64,000 nt of DNA. Origin: Chitinophagales bacterium. Lineage in GTDB: Bacteria; Bacteroidota; Bacteroidia; Chitinophagales; UBA10324. The stretch lies in contig JAIBAY010000001.1 of NCBI GenBank assembly GCA_019694975.1, forward strand, positions 812,732-876,731, written 5' to 3'. The notes under the pieces were generated by a model. It saw nothing but the letters and a program-made list of their open reading frames with translations, made no database searches and was not told where the DNA came from. Both the position numbers and the translations under genes were made by a program. Shown in pieces: positions 1 to 10,259 of the stretch. Each line of letters opens with the position of its first letter. Positions within the stretch are counted from its first letter, which is position 1.

Positions 1-618
1 TTATTGACAGTGATGCAAAAGAAAATTCGCGGACACAAGAAAATACACCGACAAATTGAGTCCTGGCGCAATGCTTATCTGCATCCCGACCTCGATTTGT
101 TAAACGAGTACAAGCGCTTGTATGTAAAAATTATGATTCATCCGTTTTGTGATATTTCTGTCACGAACAGTAAAATCCCGTCTCCTAAGGGAAAGACTAA
201 AATCCTGATGCTCTCCGCATTACTTGACATCTATGACAGTTGGAAAAACAAACTTGATAAAACAGGGCAACCTTACTATCTAAAACTTTGGCTTTTTGAA
301 CCAAGGTTTTCAAAGTCTCAGGTAGTCTGTGCCATGGGCGACCTGGTTGATTTTTATAACAACACATTCAGGAAATCAGCGAAAGCGGAACCACTGAACA
401 CAACGCAGTATGGAAAGTTGCATGCTAGATTGAAAAATTATTATTGGGAATTGCATCTAGACGAAGACATATATGCAAAGGAAGAAAAAGGCGAACCGGG
501 TTTGGATGAACCCTCCAACAATAGCGACATAGCAAAAAAATCAAATGAATCAACAGGTGATATGCTGGATTGTTTTGTAATTTTAAAAGGGAATGTTTGG
601 TTAGGCAGCAGACAATAA
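1..618 (+). CDS. Hypothetical protein, open at the left window edge
   Basis: I do not recognise this protein. The frame is open to base 1, so the true start may lie outside the window; inside it the first ATG is at base 13, after a TTG at base 4. The product of about 200 residues is soluble-looking and rich in Lys, Tyr and Trp, with no signal peptide or membrane segment. The last ~50 residues are low-complexity and charged (Glu/Lys, Ser/Asn). The DNA looks AT-richer than the genes to the right, which fits an accessory gene. It is followed by about 210 bp without a gene. Confidence 0.55.
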   Translation, partial: LLTVMQKKIRGHKKIHRQIESWRNAYLHPDLDLLNEYKRLYVKIMIHPFCDISVTNSKIPSPKGKTKILMLSALLDIYDSWKNKLDKTGQPYYLKLWLFEPRFSKSQVVCAMGDLVDFYNNTFRKSAKAEPLNTTQYGKLHARLKNYYWELHLDEDIYAKEEKGEPGLDEPSNNSDIAKKSNESTGDMLDCFVILKGNVWLGSRQ

Positions 619-831
619 ATTGAAAGCGGACTTTGCTGTCATAAACCTTAGTGATGAAATAAAGCATTTAACACCCGTCCGAATCTGTTTTTTATTGGTG
701 CTTAACAAGATTGTTGAGACGCAGTGATGCTTCATCAAAGGGTAACAACCTTCTATTTCAAAACCTATATTCATAAAACGGCATGCTGAACGCTCAAAAG
801 ACAATGATAAAAAACTCAACCATTCAGCAAA

Positions 832-1128
832 ATGGACAAACAACATTTTTTCCTGAAACTTAATCCGCCGCGCACCACATTTATGATGGATATGACGGCC
901 GATGAAAAAGCGATCATGCAAAAACACGTTGTCTATTGGAACGGACTGCTCAATGAAAATATTGCCATTGTATTTGGCCCTGTCATGGATCCGAATGGCG
1001 GGTATGGCGCAGGTGTGGTTTCGGTGGACAATGAACAGCACCTGCTGCAGATTATCGCAAACGACCCTGCCAATGGATTGAACCAATATGAATATTATCC
1101 AATGAGGGCTGTATACAAAAAAGCATAG
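832..1128 (+). CDS. YciI-like (YCII-related domain) protein
   Basis: This small protein of 98 residues has the size and layout of the YCII family, a ferredoxin-like fold found alone or fused to enzymes and often of unknown reaction. Visible family features are the central helix with a conserved His (KHVVYWNGLL, around residues 31-41), the following GPVMDPNGGYG segment with an Asp where the family's His-Asp pair lies, and the strand-helix end with a YYPM tail. It has no signal peptide and should be cytoplasmic. A KOW-type gene starts 2 bp downstream, so the two are probably co-transcribed. The fold assignment is fairly safe; no substrate can be inferred. Confidence 0.7.
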   Translation: MDKQHFFLKLNPPRTTFMMDMTADEKAIMQKHVVYWNGLLNENIAIVFGPVMDPNGGYGAGVVSVDNEQHLLQIIANDPANGLNQYEYYPMRAVYKKA

Positions 1129-1130
1129 CC

Positions 1131-1319
1131 ATGGCAACTGCTGATCTAAAAGACGGGAACTACTGCAGGGTAGTTGCTGGTACACATAAAGGAAAATCAG
1201 GGATTGTGCGGGACATTAAAACCAGCAAAACCGGATATCTTACCCTCACGGTTGTACAGGAAAACGGTGTACGGTTTAAAACATTGGGTAAAAATGTGGT
1301 TGTGATAAAAGACCGGTGA
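1131..1319 (+). CDS. Small KOW-motif protein
   Basis: A 62-residue protein that is essentially one KOW motif: DGNYCRVVAGTHKGKSGIV (residues 7-25) has the Val-x-x-Gly-x-x-x-Gly-x-x-Gly pattern seen in ribosomal protein L24 and NusG C-termini. Such domains bind RNA or ribosomal proteins. It is much shorter than L24 (about 100 residues) and is not in a ribosomal operon, so it is not rplX. It starts 2 bp after the YciI-like gene and probably shares its transcript. A function in RNA binding is inferred from the motif alone. Confidence 0.6.
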   Translation: MATADLKDGNYCRVVAGTHKGKSGIVRDIKTSKTGYLTLTVVQENGVRFKTLGKNVVVIKDR

Positions 1320-1523
1320 ATCACCCTGTATCAGCAAATGCTCACATTGCCTTGCAAGCCTGCATGGCAGGTACATCATGCCACAGGCAGCATGCGCAGT
1401 CTGTTTACCTGTATGCCCGTTATTTCTCCTTTTTTGAAGTAAATTTACGTTCCTTTTTCATTTTGGTGGCGGCTGCCCTGTATGATTTGATAAACAGCTG
1501 TACACCAGGTGTCAGTTGTAAAA

Positions 1524-4500
1524 ATGCCACACAAAAAAGCCATTGCGATACTTGTTATTCTTTTTCTGTTGCCCGGTTTTCTGCGGCATGCAACGGCGCA
1601 ATATTGCATTCCCGCTTATACAAACAGTTGCAACACGGGTGCGTATATCAACAAGTTCACTTTCAACACCCTCATTAATTCAGGCAGCGGCTGTAACGGT
1701 AACCCTGAAAATTACATCTTATATCCAGCCATCGGCAATACCACCACCGCTGTAGTGCTTGGCGGTTCATTCAGCCTGTCGGTGAAGTCAAACAATGCTG
1801 ACGGCATCGGCATCTGGATTGATTATAACAACGATGAGGATTTTGATGACGCAGGCGAATTTGTTTACACTTCACCATTCTATTCGAATACACTGTTTAC
1901 CGGCACCATCATTATACCCAACAACACCGCCTTTATCGGTGAGCGGCGGTTGCGTGTGCGCGGAGTGCTGCAGACATTACTTTACGAGAATCATGCCTGC
2001 GAAACATTTACCAGTGGTGAAACGGAAGACTATATCATCACCATCAATCCGGCGCCACCCTGCACGGGTACTCCGGTGGCCGGCAACCTCACCGCATTCC
2101 CCTCTTCCATCTGTGCGGAAGGAAACACCAGTGAATTGAACCTTAGCGGTTATAGTGTTGCTTCAGGCATCGGCATAACATGGGATTCCTCCGCTGACGG
2201 CGCTGCATGGAATACCATCAGCGGAGCCACGAACAGCAACTACACAACAGCGCCATTGTTTACTTCCGCTTACTACCGGGCAAAGGTTGCGTGCATAGAA
2301 AGCGGACAGTTTTCCTATTCCAATGAGATAAAGATTAACGTGGGCGAAGTAAAAATCCTTTCGGTAACTAATGACTCATTATGCGGCCCGGGCACAGCCG
2401 AACTGCAGGTGCTCTCCAATGCTACCACGGTAGCATGGTTTGCCACCGCAACATCTGTTTCGCCGCTCTTCAGCAGCACCTTTCCGTTTAAGTTTTCACC
2501 CGCAGTAACGGGTACCTCCACATTTTATGCATCCGGAGCATCCGGTACAACTTACATCGACAGTGTGGGCATGAAAGATAACCTGACAGGCAGCGGATCC
2601 GATGCTTATGAGAGCGACTACCTTGTTTTCAATACGCTGCATGCCTGTAAACTTACCGGTGTTCACGTCTATCCTTCCGAAGAAGGGCTGGTAATCATAC
2701 AACTGAGGGATAAGAATTTTATTCCCTTGAAAACGGATACATTCCAGGTGATTGCATCGCAGGTTAATCAGAAGGTTTACATCGAATTAAATTTCAACCT
2801 GGAACCCGGCAATGGCTTTCAGCTCACCTTGCTCGATGGCAGCGTTCCTTTGTGGAGTAATCAGTCCGGCGTAAATTTTCCCTATGATATTCCCAACGTG
2901 CTCTCCCTATACACCAGCAACCTCGGGCCCAACTATTATTTCTATTTCTATGACTGGCTGCTTAATTATACCAACCAATGTGAAACTCCCCGTGTGCCGG
3001 TTACGGCTGTGGTCAGCGTTCCTCCTCCACTATCAGTTGTCACAACACCTGCCAACGCGTCTATTTGCGGTAACAGCGGCCAACAGGTGGAGATCAATGC
3101 ATCGCAGGGCTTCCTGTATTATGCATGGTCGCCTTCCACAGGATTATCTGTCACCACAGGCATGCAGGTGAATGCCACACCGCTTGTAACAACCACATAC
3201 ACAGTTTGGGCATCAGACAGTATCTGTCAGAATGAAACCACCGTAACCGTGGTAGTAGCCAACACACCTTCCGTCAGCGTTATTTCCTCAGCAGATTCCA
3301 TCTGTGCGGGTACCTCCGCACAACTATTTGCTACTGCAACACCGTTGCTCAATTATGCTGTTGATGAAATTACTTTCAGCCCTGAAACAGGAGCAGGCGA
3401 CACGGTCTTATTGCAGGAAGACGAGTTGAGCAGCCCGCTGCCTATTGGCTTCACTTTTAAATTTTTCGGGAATTACTACGATCATTTTGAAATTGGCTCC
3501 AATGGCTTTATCACCTTTGATCCCGCTGCTGCGGATGGATGTTGTGCCGGACAGAAATTACCGGAGATAATCTCACCTAATAATCTCATAGCTTTTGCCT
3601 GGGAAGATCTCTCGCCGCAGCTGGGCGGTTCCGTATCTTATTTCACCACAGGCACTGCACCGCACCGTAAACTGGTAGTGCGCTTTGACGGGGTGCCTCA
3701 TTTTTCCAATAGCGGCAGCAGCGATCCGGTCACCGCACAGGTGCAACTGTATGAAGGCAGTAACCTGATTGAAATTCATACCACTTCCATGCCCGGCAAT
3801 CCATCCGGCTTCTGGTTGAATCATACCATGGGCATTGAAAATGCCAACGGCACGCTTGCTGCAGTGGTGCCCGGAAGAAATGCCAATGCAACGTGGACGG
3901 CCGCTGCCGATGCATGGCGCTTTTCGCCCAATGAGTATGCCTACAGCTGGCTGCCTGCCGGCACACTGAATAACCCCAATGTATCAGATCCTATTGCCAC
4001 GCCGGCAGGTACAACGATCTATACGGTGACAGTGCTCGATACCGCAACGCAATGTGCCGGCACTGCTGCTGTTCAGCTCAAGCTGATCAATAAGCCGGTG
4101 CCCGGTGAAATCAGCCCTGCCTTTAATGCATTTTGCGAAGAGGGCAGCGACACCCTGCAGCTGGAAGGTTATACTTCAGGCGCCACCATACAATGGTTAC
4201 AATCATTCAATAGCGGCGGGCCGTATACAGCAACCGGTGTTACAGGTGCTGAGTATGCTATTTCCCTGCTCGATACTTCATCGTATTTTATTGCTGAAGT
4301 TTCCTGCAGCAGCACTTCGTATACAGAAGAAGCCGCCTTGCAGGTGCTGCCTGTTCCGCCACCGCCTTCCGGCGATTCGGTTCACCGGTGCGGCGCCGGG
4401 AAGGTGGTACTCGTGGCCCAAGGTTCAGGTGGCAGCATCTGCTGGTACGATGCAGCAGCAGGAGGCAATTACCTGGGTCAAGGTGAATCATTTACTACGC

Positions 4501-5825
4501 CTTCCATTGCACAGCCAACCATATTCTGGGCGGAAGAAGGCCCGCCACCGGCAGCGCCATTGCCTACCACATTCATTGGCGGAAATATTACTGATGGAAA
4601 TATGTTTAGTATCACAGCTATTGAGAATATAATGATCACCGGATTCGATGGACATATGAGCACCGGACAGTCCGCTGATATAGAATTATACTATAAAAAA
4701 GGATCGTATGCAGGATATGAAAACGATCCTTCGGCATGGCATTTTTCAGGCGTTGCCAATGCTGTGGCTGGCATGGGCGTCGGTATTCCCACGCCTTATC
4801 CACTGCCGCTGAACCTGATGATACCGGCAGGAAACACCTATTCATTTTATATCACATCAAAAACAAACAACATAAATTATACACTGGGCACACTGGAAGG
4901 AAGTGTGTTTGCTGCTGATGATATGCTGGAAGTGAAGGAAGGCATTGCCATCACTTACCCATTTGGTGCTGAAGTGCATCCTGTAAAATGGAATGGTATC
5001 ATCCATTATCAGCAGGTAGGTTGCGCCAGTGAACGTACACCGGTTAATGCCATCGTATATCTGCCGCAGATTATTGCTGCTGCTGACAACAACAGTATCT
5101 GCCTCGGTGATACGATTATGTTAACTGCTCAAAACACAGGATGGGGAAACTACAGCTATCAGTGGCAGCCGGTTCTGCCATCAATGGTTCCGGCGGACGG
5201 CACAGGCGACGTGGTGACTATTGCTCCGCTTACCAGCGTCACATTCACGCTCACAGCCACAGCAGTGAATACCGTTTGCGATACCTTGCTGTCGGTGCCG
5301 GTAGCTGTGCACCTGCCGCCTTCCGTAACTTTTGCGGGTTTGCCTGATACGGTCTTTTTGAATGATGCTCCTTTGCTGCTAACAGGCAATCCCGCCGGAG
5401 GAACATTTTCCGGTATCGGCGTTTCCGGCAATATGTTTGATCCGGCTGCAGCGGGAGCCGGTGGTCCATATACTGTTTCATATTCCTACACCGATAGCTA
5501 TGGATGCACCGGCGACACTTCGCAATCAACCATAGTGTTAATCAATACAGGCACCGGAGACTGCAATGACGTATACCTGTTCAGCGTTGCACCCAATCCA
5601 TCGGCCGGTGTATTTATGATGGATGTATATCTGCCAACAGCCGCCGGAGAAATCCGGATCATCATACAGGATATGTATGGAAGACTGGTGTATGATAAAC
5701 AATCAGATCTTTCTGATGGACGGTTGCAGCAAGCATTTGACTTCAGCTATGCGCCAAAGGGTAATTACCTTGTTGAACTGAAGGCCGGTGACATCATGCT
5801 GCACCGGAAAATAACTTTGCAATAG
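1524..5825 (+). CDS. T9SS-secreted surface protein with GEVED domain and Ig-like modules
   Basis: A large exported protein of about 1433 residues. The ATG at 1524 is preferred over the upstream GTG at 1509 because it gives a clean signal peptide (Lys-rich start, hydrophobic core, cleavage near HATAQ). After it comes a GEVED-type domain (around residues 35-175, with IWIDYNNDEDFDDAGEF and ending SGETEDYIITI). Several Ig-like/PKD-like beta modules follow, many opening with an S-I-C-x-G/N segment. The last ~80 residues are a type A T9SS sorting domain (APNPSAG, YGRLVYD, GNYLVELK, KITLQ). It is expected to be carried across the outer membrane by T9SS and anchored or released; a role in adhesion is inference. 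It ends 33 bp from the convergent amidohydrolase gene. Confidence 0.85.
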   Translation: MPHKKAIAILVILFLLPGFLRHATAQYCIPAYTNSCNTGAYINKFTFNTLINSGSGCNGNPENYILYPAIGNTTTAVVLGGSFSLSVKSNNADGIGIWIDYNNDEDFDDAGEFVYTSPFYSNTLFTGTIIIPNNTAFIGERRLRVRGVLQTLLYENHACETFTSGETEDYIITINPAPPCTGTPVAGNLTAFPSSICAEGNTSELNLSGYSVASGIGITWDSSADGAAWNTISGATNSNYTTAPLFTSAYYRAKVACIESGQFSYSNEIKINVGEVKILSVTNDSLCGPGTAELQVLSNATTVAWFATATSVSPLFSSTFPFKFSPAVTGTSTFYASGASGTTYIDSVGMKDNLTGSGSDAYESDYLVFNTLHACKLTGVHVYPSEEGLVIIQLRDKNFIPLKTDTFQVIASQVNQKVYIELNFNLEPGNGFQLTLLDGSVPLWSNQSGVNFPYDIPNVLSLYTSNLGPNYYFYFYDWLLNYTNQCETPRVPVTAVVSVPPPLSVVTTPANASICGNSGQQVEINASQGFLYYAWSPSTGLSVTTGMQVNATPLVTTTYTVWASDSICQNETTVTVVVANTPSVSVISSADSICAGTSAQLFATATPLLNYAVDEITFSPETGAGDTVLLQEDELSSPLPIGFTFKFFGNYYDHFEIGSNGFITFDPAAADGCCAGQKLPEIISPNNLIAFAWEDLSPQLGGSVSYFTTGTAPHRKLVVRFDGVPHFSNSGSSDPVTAQVQLYEGSNLIEIHTTSMPGNPSGFWLNHTMGIENANGTLAAVVPGRNANATWTAAADAWRFSPNEYAYSWLPAGTLNNPNVSDPIATPAGTTIYTVTVLDTATQCAGTAAVQLKLINKPVPGEISPAFNAFCEEGSDTLQLEGYTSGATIQWLQSFNSGGPYTATGVTGAEYAISLLDTSSYFIAEVSCSSTSYTEEAALQVLPVPPPPSGDSVHRCGAGKVVLVAQGSGGSICWYDAAAGGNYLGQGESFTTPSIAQPTIFWAEEGPPPAAPLPTTFIGGNITDGNMFSITAIENIMITGFDGHMSTGQSADIELYYKKGSYAGYENDPSAWHFSGVANAVAGMGVGIPTPYPLPLNLMIPAGNTYSFYITSKTNNINYTLGTLEGSVFAADDMLEVKEGIAITYPFGAEVHPVKWNGIIHYQQVGCASERTPVNAIVYLPQIIAAADNNSICLGDTIMLTAQNTGWGNYSYQWQPVLPSMVPADGTGDVVTIAPLTSVTFTLTATAVNTVCDTLLSVPVAVHLPPSVTFAGLPDTVFLNDAPLLLTGNPAGGTFSGIGVSGNMFDPAAAGAGGPYTVSYSYTDSYGCTGDTSQSTIVLINTGTGDCNDVYLFSVAPNPSAGVFMMDVYLPTAAGEIRIIIQDMYGRLVYDKQSDLSDGRLQQAFDFSYAPKGNYLVELKAGDIMLHRKITLQ

Positions 5826-5858
5826 ACGCTGCTGTTGCGGACAGGTACTTCTCAGGTT

Positions 5859-7145
5859 TTATTTCAAACCATATTTCTGCTTATAAACCTGGTACAACTG
5901 TTTTTGCGAATTGTCGAGATTGATGTCGCGGCCCTGAATAAATGCACGTTCGATATTGCTGCTGCGCATATCCAGCACATCTCCGGTGGAGATGATAATG
6001 TTTGCATCTTTCCCTGTTTCCAGCGTACCAGTTCTGTTTTCAATGCCGAGAATTTTTGCCGTATTGGCGGTCACTGATTTCAGCGCATCCTCTTTACTCA
6101 CACCGTGCGCCGCAGTAGTGCCTGCGATGAAAGGCAGGTTGCGTTGCTGCCAGTATCCGCCGGTGCTGAGGCAATACAGCACACCGGCCTGTTGCAACAT
6201 GGCTGCGGTATGATAAGGCACATCCACTTTTGTATCATCGCCATCGGGCAGTGAATGTGCGTCGCCTAAAATCACAGCCACACCACTCTCTTTCAGCAAG
6301 GGAGCACATTTGTATGCGTCACTGCCTCCCACCAATACCATTTTTATTCCGAAGTCCTTGGCAAACTCCACGGCATTCATGATTTCGCGCACGTAATTAG
6401 TATGGATAAATACGGTTTTGGATTTGTCGAACACACCTTTCATCGCCTCAAAGTTGATGTTGCGCTCGGCATGTGCAGGCTGCAGATTGTATTGTTGCGC
6501 CTGGGAGAAATAGCTGCGTATCTGCTGCACCTGCTTTTCATAGTCATCGCTGGTGGTTACGGCTGCGCCGTTATCGTTGAAATCAAACCGGAACCATGAA
6601 GGCCAGTTGAGATGAATGCCATCATCGGCTTTATACTGCGCGTCTTCCCAGTTCCACGCATCGAGCTGCATGATGGAAGAGGCGCCCGATATGATACTAC
6701 CTTGCGGCGCCACCTGTGCCAGCAAGATACCGTTGGAGCGCACCGTCGGGATCACTTTTGAATCGGTGTTGTAAGCAATAAGGCTGCGTGTGCCGGGATT
6801 ATAGTCGCCCACCTCCGCATAATCATTCGTGGCGCGTGCTGCCTCAATCTCATTCAACCCAATGTTGGTGCAAGGCGCGATCAAACCGGGATATACTTGT
6901 TTGCCGGTTGCATCAATCACTGTTGCGCCTGCAACAGGTGCATTGGCAGCTGTGCCGACATAGGTAATGATACCACCGGAAAAGCCAATGGCTCCCCTTT
7001 CAATCACCTGTCCGTTGCCGGTATGAATGGTTGCACCGGTAATTAAAACAGGTGTGGACTGTGCTGCAACAGGCGCAATACGCTGCGCAGTGGATCTTAC
7101 TGAAAATGAAAATAGCAGCGCGATGGTGATAGCAAAATATTTCAT
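5859..7145 (-). CDS. Exported amidohydrolase-family protein lacking the HxH motif
   Basis: A 428-residue protein with a signal peptide (MKYFAITIALLFSFSVRSTAQ) and the composite architecture of the amidohydrolase superfamily: an N-terminal beta-sandwich (VLITGATIHTGNG), a barrel, and the closing sandwich with GTLETGKDANIIIS. Related enzymes are imidazolonepropionase-like or dipeptidase-like metal hydrolases. The usual metal ligands after PGxxD (HxH) are replaced: PGLI is followed by APCTNIGLNEIE. Downstream HTN and GDAHSLPDG could still hold metal. It may therefore be a mononuclear variant or have lost hydrolysis. It lies 84 bp downstream of a larger amidohydrolase gene on the same strand, probably in the same operon, and is likely periplasmic. 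Confidence 0.8.
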   Translation of the reverse strand: MKYFAITIALLFSFSVRSTAQRIAPVAAQSTPVLITGATIHTGNGQVIERGAIGFSGGIITYVGTAANAPVAGATVIDATGKQVYPGLIAPCTNIGLNEIEAARATNDYAEVGDYNPGTRSLIAYNTDSKVIPTVRSNGILLAQVAPQGSIISGASSIMQLDAWNWEDAQYKADDGIHLNWPSWFRFDFNDNGAAVTTSDDYEKQVQQIRSYFSQAQQYNLQPAHAERNINFEAMKGVFDKSKTVFIHTNYVREIMNAVEFAKDFGIKMVLVGGSDAYKCAPLLKESGVAVILGDAHSLPDGDDTKVDVPYHTAAMLQQAGVLYCLSTGGYWQQRNLPFIAGTTAAHGVSKEDALKSVTANTAKILGIENRTGTLETGKDANIIISTGDVLDMRSSNIERAFIQGRDINLDNSQKQLYQVYKQKYGLK

Positions 7146-7229
7146 GGTTAAAAGGTCAGCATTTTATGGTAAGAAAAAAGTAGAGATAACGGATCATTGA
7201 AAATGTACAAACGGTGAGCAGGCATTTTA

Positions 7230-10200
7230 CTACTGCCCGACGTCCGTTCCATCAGTCATCGAATCGCAATCCCATTCCCGGTTGAATTCAATTTTTATTT
7301 TTTCAGTCGGTGCACCGTTCTTTTTCGCCTGCAGCATCTTATTAATCAGTCGCATGCGTTCCTGCTGCATCTGCTGCTGATGTTGTGCGTCCTTTTCCAG
7401 GCTGAAAAAACAAATACCATCCACCAGTGTCATCTCCGGCGAGGCGTAAATGGAAAGCGGATCATTATTCCATAACACTACGTCAGCATCTTTGCCGGCT
7501 TTAATGCTGCCGACCCTGTCATCCACATGCAGCATCTTTGCAGGGTTGAGCGTGCATAACTTCCAGGCTTCTTCTTCACTCAATCCGCCGTATTTGATGC
7601 TCTTTGCCGCTTCCTGGTTCAGCCTGCGCGCCATTTCAGCATCATCGGAATTGACGGCTGTAACCACACCCACGCCGGTAAGCAGGGCGGAGTTATAGGG
7701 AATGGCATCATACACTTCATATTTATATGCCCACCAGTCGGAGAAGTTGGATGCATTGATATTCCTTGCCTTCATCTTATCCGCTACCTTATAACCCTCA
7801 AGAATATGAGTGAAGGTATTTACCCTGAAGCCCATCGAATCTCCGACATGCATCAGCATATTTATTTCCGACTGCACATAGGAATGACAGGTGATGAATC
7901 TTTTTCCATCGAGAATCTCCACCAATGCATCCAGCTCAAGATCGCGGCGCGGCGCCACGGCTGATGCCTTCTGCTTTGCAGGAATCGCATTGTAAGCTGC
8001 CCATGCTGCTTTATAATCTTTGGCCCTGATGAACGCATCATACATGGTTTGCTCCACACCCATCCTCGTTTGCGGAAAACGGCTCGTATTCATGTCGCCC
8101 CAATTGGATTGCTTCACATTTTCACCCAATGCAAATTTGATGAAGCCCGGCCAGCCTTCGAATTTCATGGCTTCCGGTGAATAACCCCACCGCAGTTTGA
8201 TCAGTTGCGTCTGCCCTCCAATGGAATTTGCCGAACCGTGCAAAACCTGCGCAGCGGTGACGCCTCCGGAAAGCTGCCGGTAGATGTTGATGTCGCCCGG
8301 ATAAATGATATCGGCCACTCTCACTTCCGAGGTAACCGATTGTGTTCCTTCATTCAGTCCCTGTGCCGCGGCGATATGCGAATGCTCATCTATAATGCCC
8401 GATGTCAGGAATTTTCCGGTGGCATCATATACCTTCACATCGCCTTGCGGTACCGGCAGGTTCTTCCCGATCTTCTGAATCTTTCCACCGGAAATAAAAA
8501 CATCCGTATTACTTAAAATACCTTCACTTTCATTGGTCCATACCGTTGCATTCCTGAACAGAAAACTTTCCTGCTTCGGCAGCGTGGCATTTCCATATCC
8601 GACAAAAGGATATAAAACAGCTCCTTCTGCTTCAGGTTTTTCCTTTTGTTTCGAGGTATCGGCTTTTTCACGGTAGGGTGCAGTAAGATTCGCTGTCCAG
8701 CTGATCCAGTTGCCATTGGGGTCCTGCCCGCTGCCTGCCAGATCTTTATCTTTCCGGTAGCCGCTGAGTCGATACATCTCTTTACTGCTGTCGGCAGGAT
8801 AACGGAATGAAATGGTTACAAGATCATCTTTCATGCTCATGCTTGTTTTCAGCTTTTCCTTTTCATTCAGCCTGACCGACGCTTCCGGTGCATTGGCTGT
8901 TCCTTCCACCACCAGGTTTAAGCTGGCAAGTGTGCCGGCAGTCAGCGTATAGGTGCCGCGCAGATCCTGCAGGTTATAACTGTTTACCACATAAGGAGAC
9001 CCTTTTACCCAATTCTGATAAATGATGTTTTTTTCATTGAAGATGTCGGAAGAACAGATGATGAAGTTAGCCACCTTGCCTTTTTCCAGTGTGCCAACCT
9101 GATCGAGCACTCCCACCAGGGACGCCGGTGTGTAGGTGAGCGCCTTTAAAGCAGCAGCGGGACTCATGCCGTAGTCAATGGCAGCCCGCAGGTTTTTCCA
9201 GAAATCATTTTTTGATTTGAGTGAAGCAGACGTAAGGGCAAACGTGATGCCTGCCTTTTCCATGGCAGCCGGATTGGACGGTGCCATTTCCCAATGCATC
9301 AGCTGCGACAAGGGAACCTGTTCCGCATCATAAGGATCTTCGACATCCAATGCAAGCGGAAAATTCAGCGGAAGAATAAATGCATCACCGGTTGCTTTCA
9401 TATCATCAATACGCTGATATTCATCGCCGGCTCCTTTTATGATGTACCGGATGCCGAACTCATCACCGATTTTGTCGGCACGTAAGACAGAATACACATC
9501 GCCCACTTCGAAAACCTGCGGCAGCTGCAACTCTTTGTTCAGCGCATCCAGCGAGATATTCGCCTCTGCCTTGCCATTTGTTGATTTATACCATTGCGCA
9601 TCATAATACGTCTGCCGCAGCAAAGCGATACTGCCCATCAGCGAGGAAGGATAATCCTGCGTAGAAACACCTTTGTTGAAGGAGTAATAAGCTGCCGCCT
9701 GATCCTTCAGTAGCATCTCATTGCTTTTTTCTTCTCCCAGTAACACTACGGCTCCTGTGCCACGCATGATGCCATCTTTCTGATGGGATGACACGGTACC
9801 AAATCCCAGCTCGCGGAGATCTTTAGCCTGATCGGCTTTCACTTCAAATAAGCTGCTGCCCTGTACTTCCGGATGCACGGCCTGATTCCAGCTATATGCA
9901 CCGCCTTTATTCGTCAGAAACTGTGGCCCTCTCGGACCCTGATCCTGCGACCTCACTACTGCAGGCATGCCATAATCCGAATAGATATCAATGAAGGAAG
10001 GGTAGATAAATTTTCCCTGCATATCCTGCACTATTGCTCCTTTCGGAACCGGCAGATTCAGTCCGACTGCTTCAATTTTTCCATCACGGATTATCATCGT
10101 AGCGTCTGCCACCAACGTCTGATAGTCGGTGTAAATGTTGGCGTGGGTAAACGCATACAGTTTTTCACGTTCATCTTTTACGCCGTTACGCGGAAAGGTT

Positions 10201-10259
10201 GGCTGCGAAAACAAGGGCTGCGCAACAATCAGCAACAGGAAGGTGGTAACTATTTTCAT
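7230..10259 (-). CDS. Exported tandem amidohydrolase (two-unit fusion)
   Basis: The ATG at 10259 is chosen because it starts a clean signal peptide (MKIVTTFLLLIVAQPLFSQ); the frame extends 30 codons further upstream without adding a plausible start. The ~1009-residue product contains two amidohydrolase units. Unit 1 (about 30-470) has PSFIDIYSDYG where HxH is expected, so its metal site looks lost. A linker beta domain lies between the units. Unit 2 (about 585-985) keeps SGIIDEHSHIAAA (HxH), a barrel His in ITCHSY, a second in FTHILEGYK, and an Asp in AVNSDDAEM, and ends with GSIKAGKDADVVLWNNDP. It probably acts in the periplasm on a peptide-like or cyclic amide substrate; unit 1 may be structural. 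It is followed at 84 bp by a related single-unit gene. Confidence 0.85.
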   Translation of the reverse strand: MKIVTTFLLLIVAQPLFSQPTFPRNGVKDEREKLYAFTHANIYTDYQTLVADATMIIRDGKIEAVGLNLPVPKGAIVQDMQGKFIYPSFIDIYSDYGMPAVVRSQDQGPRGPQFLTNKGGAYSWNQAVHPEVQGSSLFEVKADQAKDLRELGFGTVSSHQKDGIMRGTGAVVLLGEEKSNEMLLKDQAAAYYSFNKGVSTQDYPSSLMGSIALLRQTYYDAQWYKSTNGKAEANISLDALNKELQLPQVFEVGDVYSVLRADKIGDEFGIRYIIKGAGDEYQRIDDMKATGDAFILPLNFPLALDVEDPYDAEQVPLSQLMHWEMAPSNPAAMEKAGITFALTSASLKSKNDFWKNLRAAIDYGMSPAAALKALTYTPASLVGVLDQVGTLEKGKVANFIICSSDIFNEKNIIYQNWVKGSPYVVNSYNLQDLRGTYTLTAGTLASLNLVVEGTANAPEASVRLNEKEKLKTSMSMKDDLVTISFRYPADSSKEMYRLSGYRKDKDLAGSGQDPNGNWISWTANLTAPYREKADTSKQKEKPEAEGAVLYPFVGYGNATLPKQESFLFRNATVWTNESEGILSNTDVFISGGKIQKIGKNLPVPQGDVKVYDATGKFLTSGIIDEHSHIAAAQGLNEGTQSVTSEVRVADIIYPGDINIYRQLSGGVTAAQVLHGSANSIGGQTQLIKLRWGYSPEAMKFEGWPGFIKFALGENVKQSNWGDMNTSRFPQTRMGVEQTMYDAFIRAKDYKAAWAAYNAIPAKQKASAVAPRRDLELDALVEILDGKRFITCHSYVQSEINMLMHVGDSMGFRVNTFTHILEGYKVADKMKARNINASNFSDWWAYKYEVYDAIPYNSALLTGVGVVTAVNSDDAEMARRLNQEAAKSIKYGGLSEEEAWKLCTLNPAKMLHVDDRVGSIKAGKDADVVLWNNDPLSIYASPEMTLVDGICFFSLEKDAQHQQQMQQERMRLINKMLQAKKNGAPTEKIKIEFNREWDCDSMTDGTDVGQ

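Noticed and set aside
601..1185. Minus-strand frame of 194 codons over the YciI/KOW genes
   Set aside because: It overlaps two compact genes with recognisable domains and has a Phe/Ser/Cys-rich composition typical of a non-coding frame.
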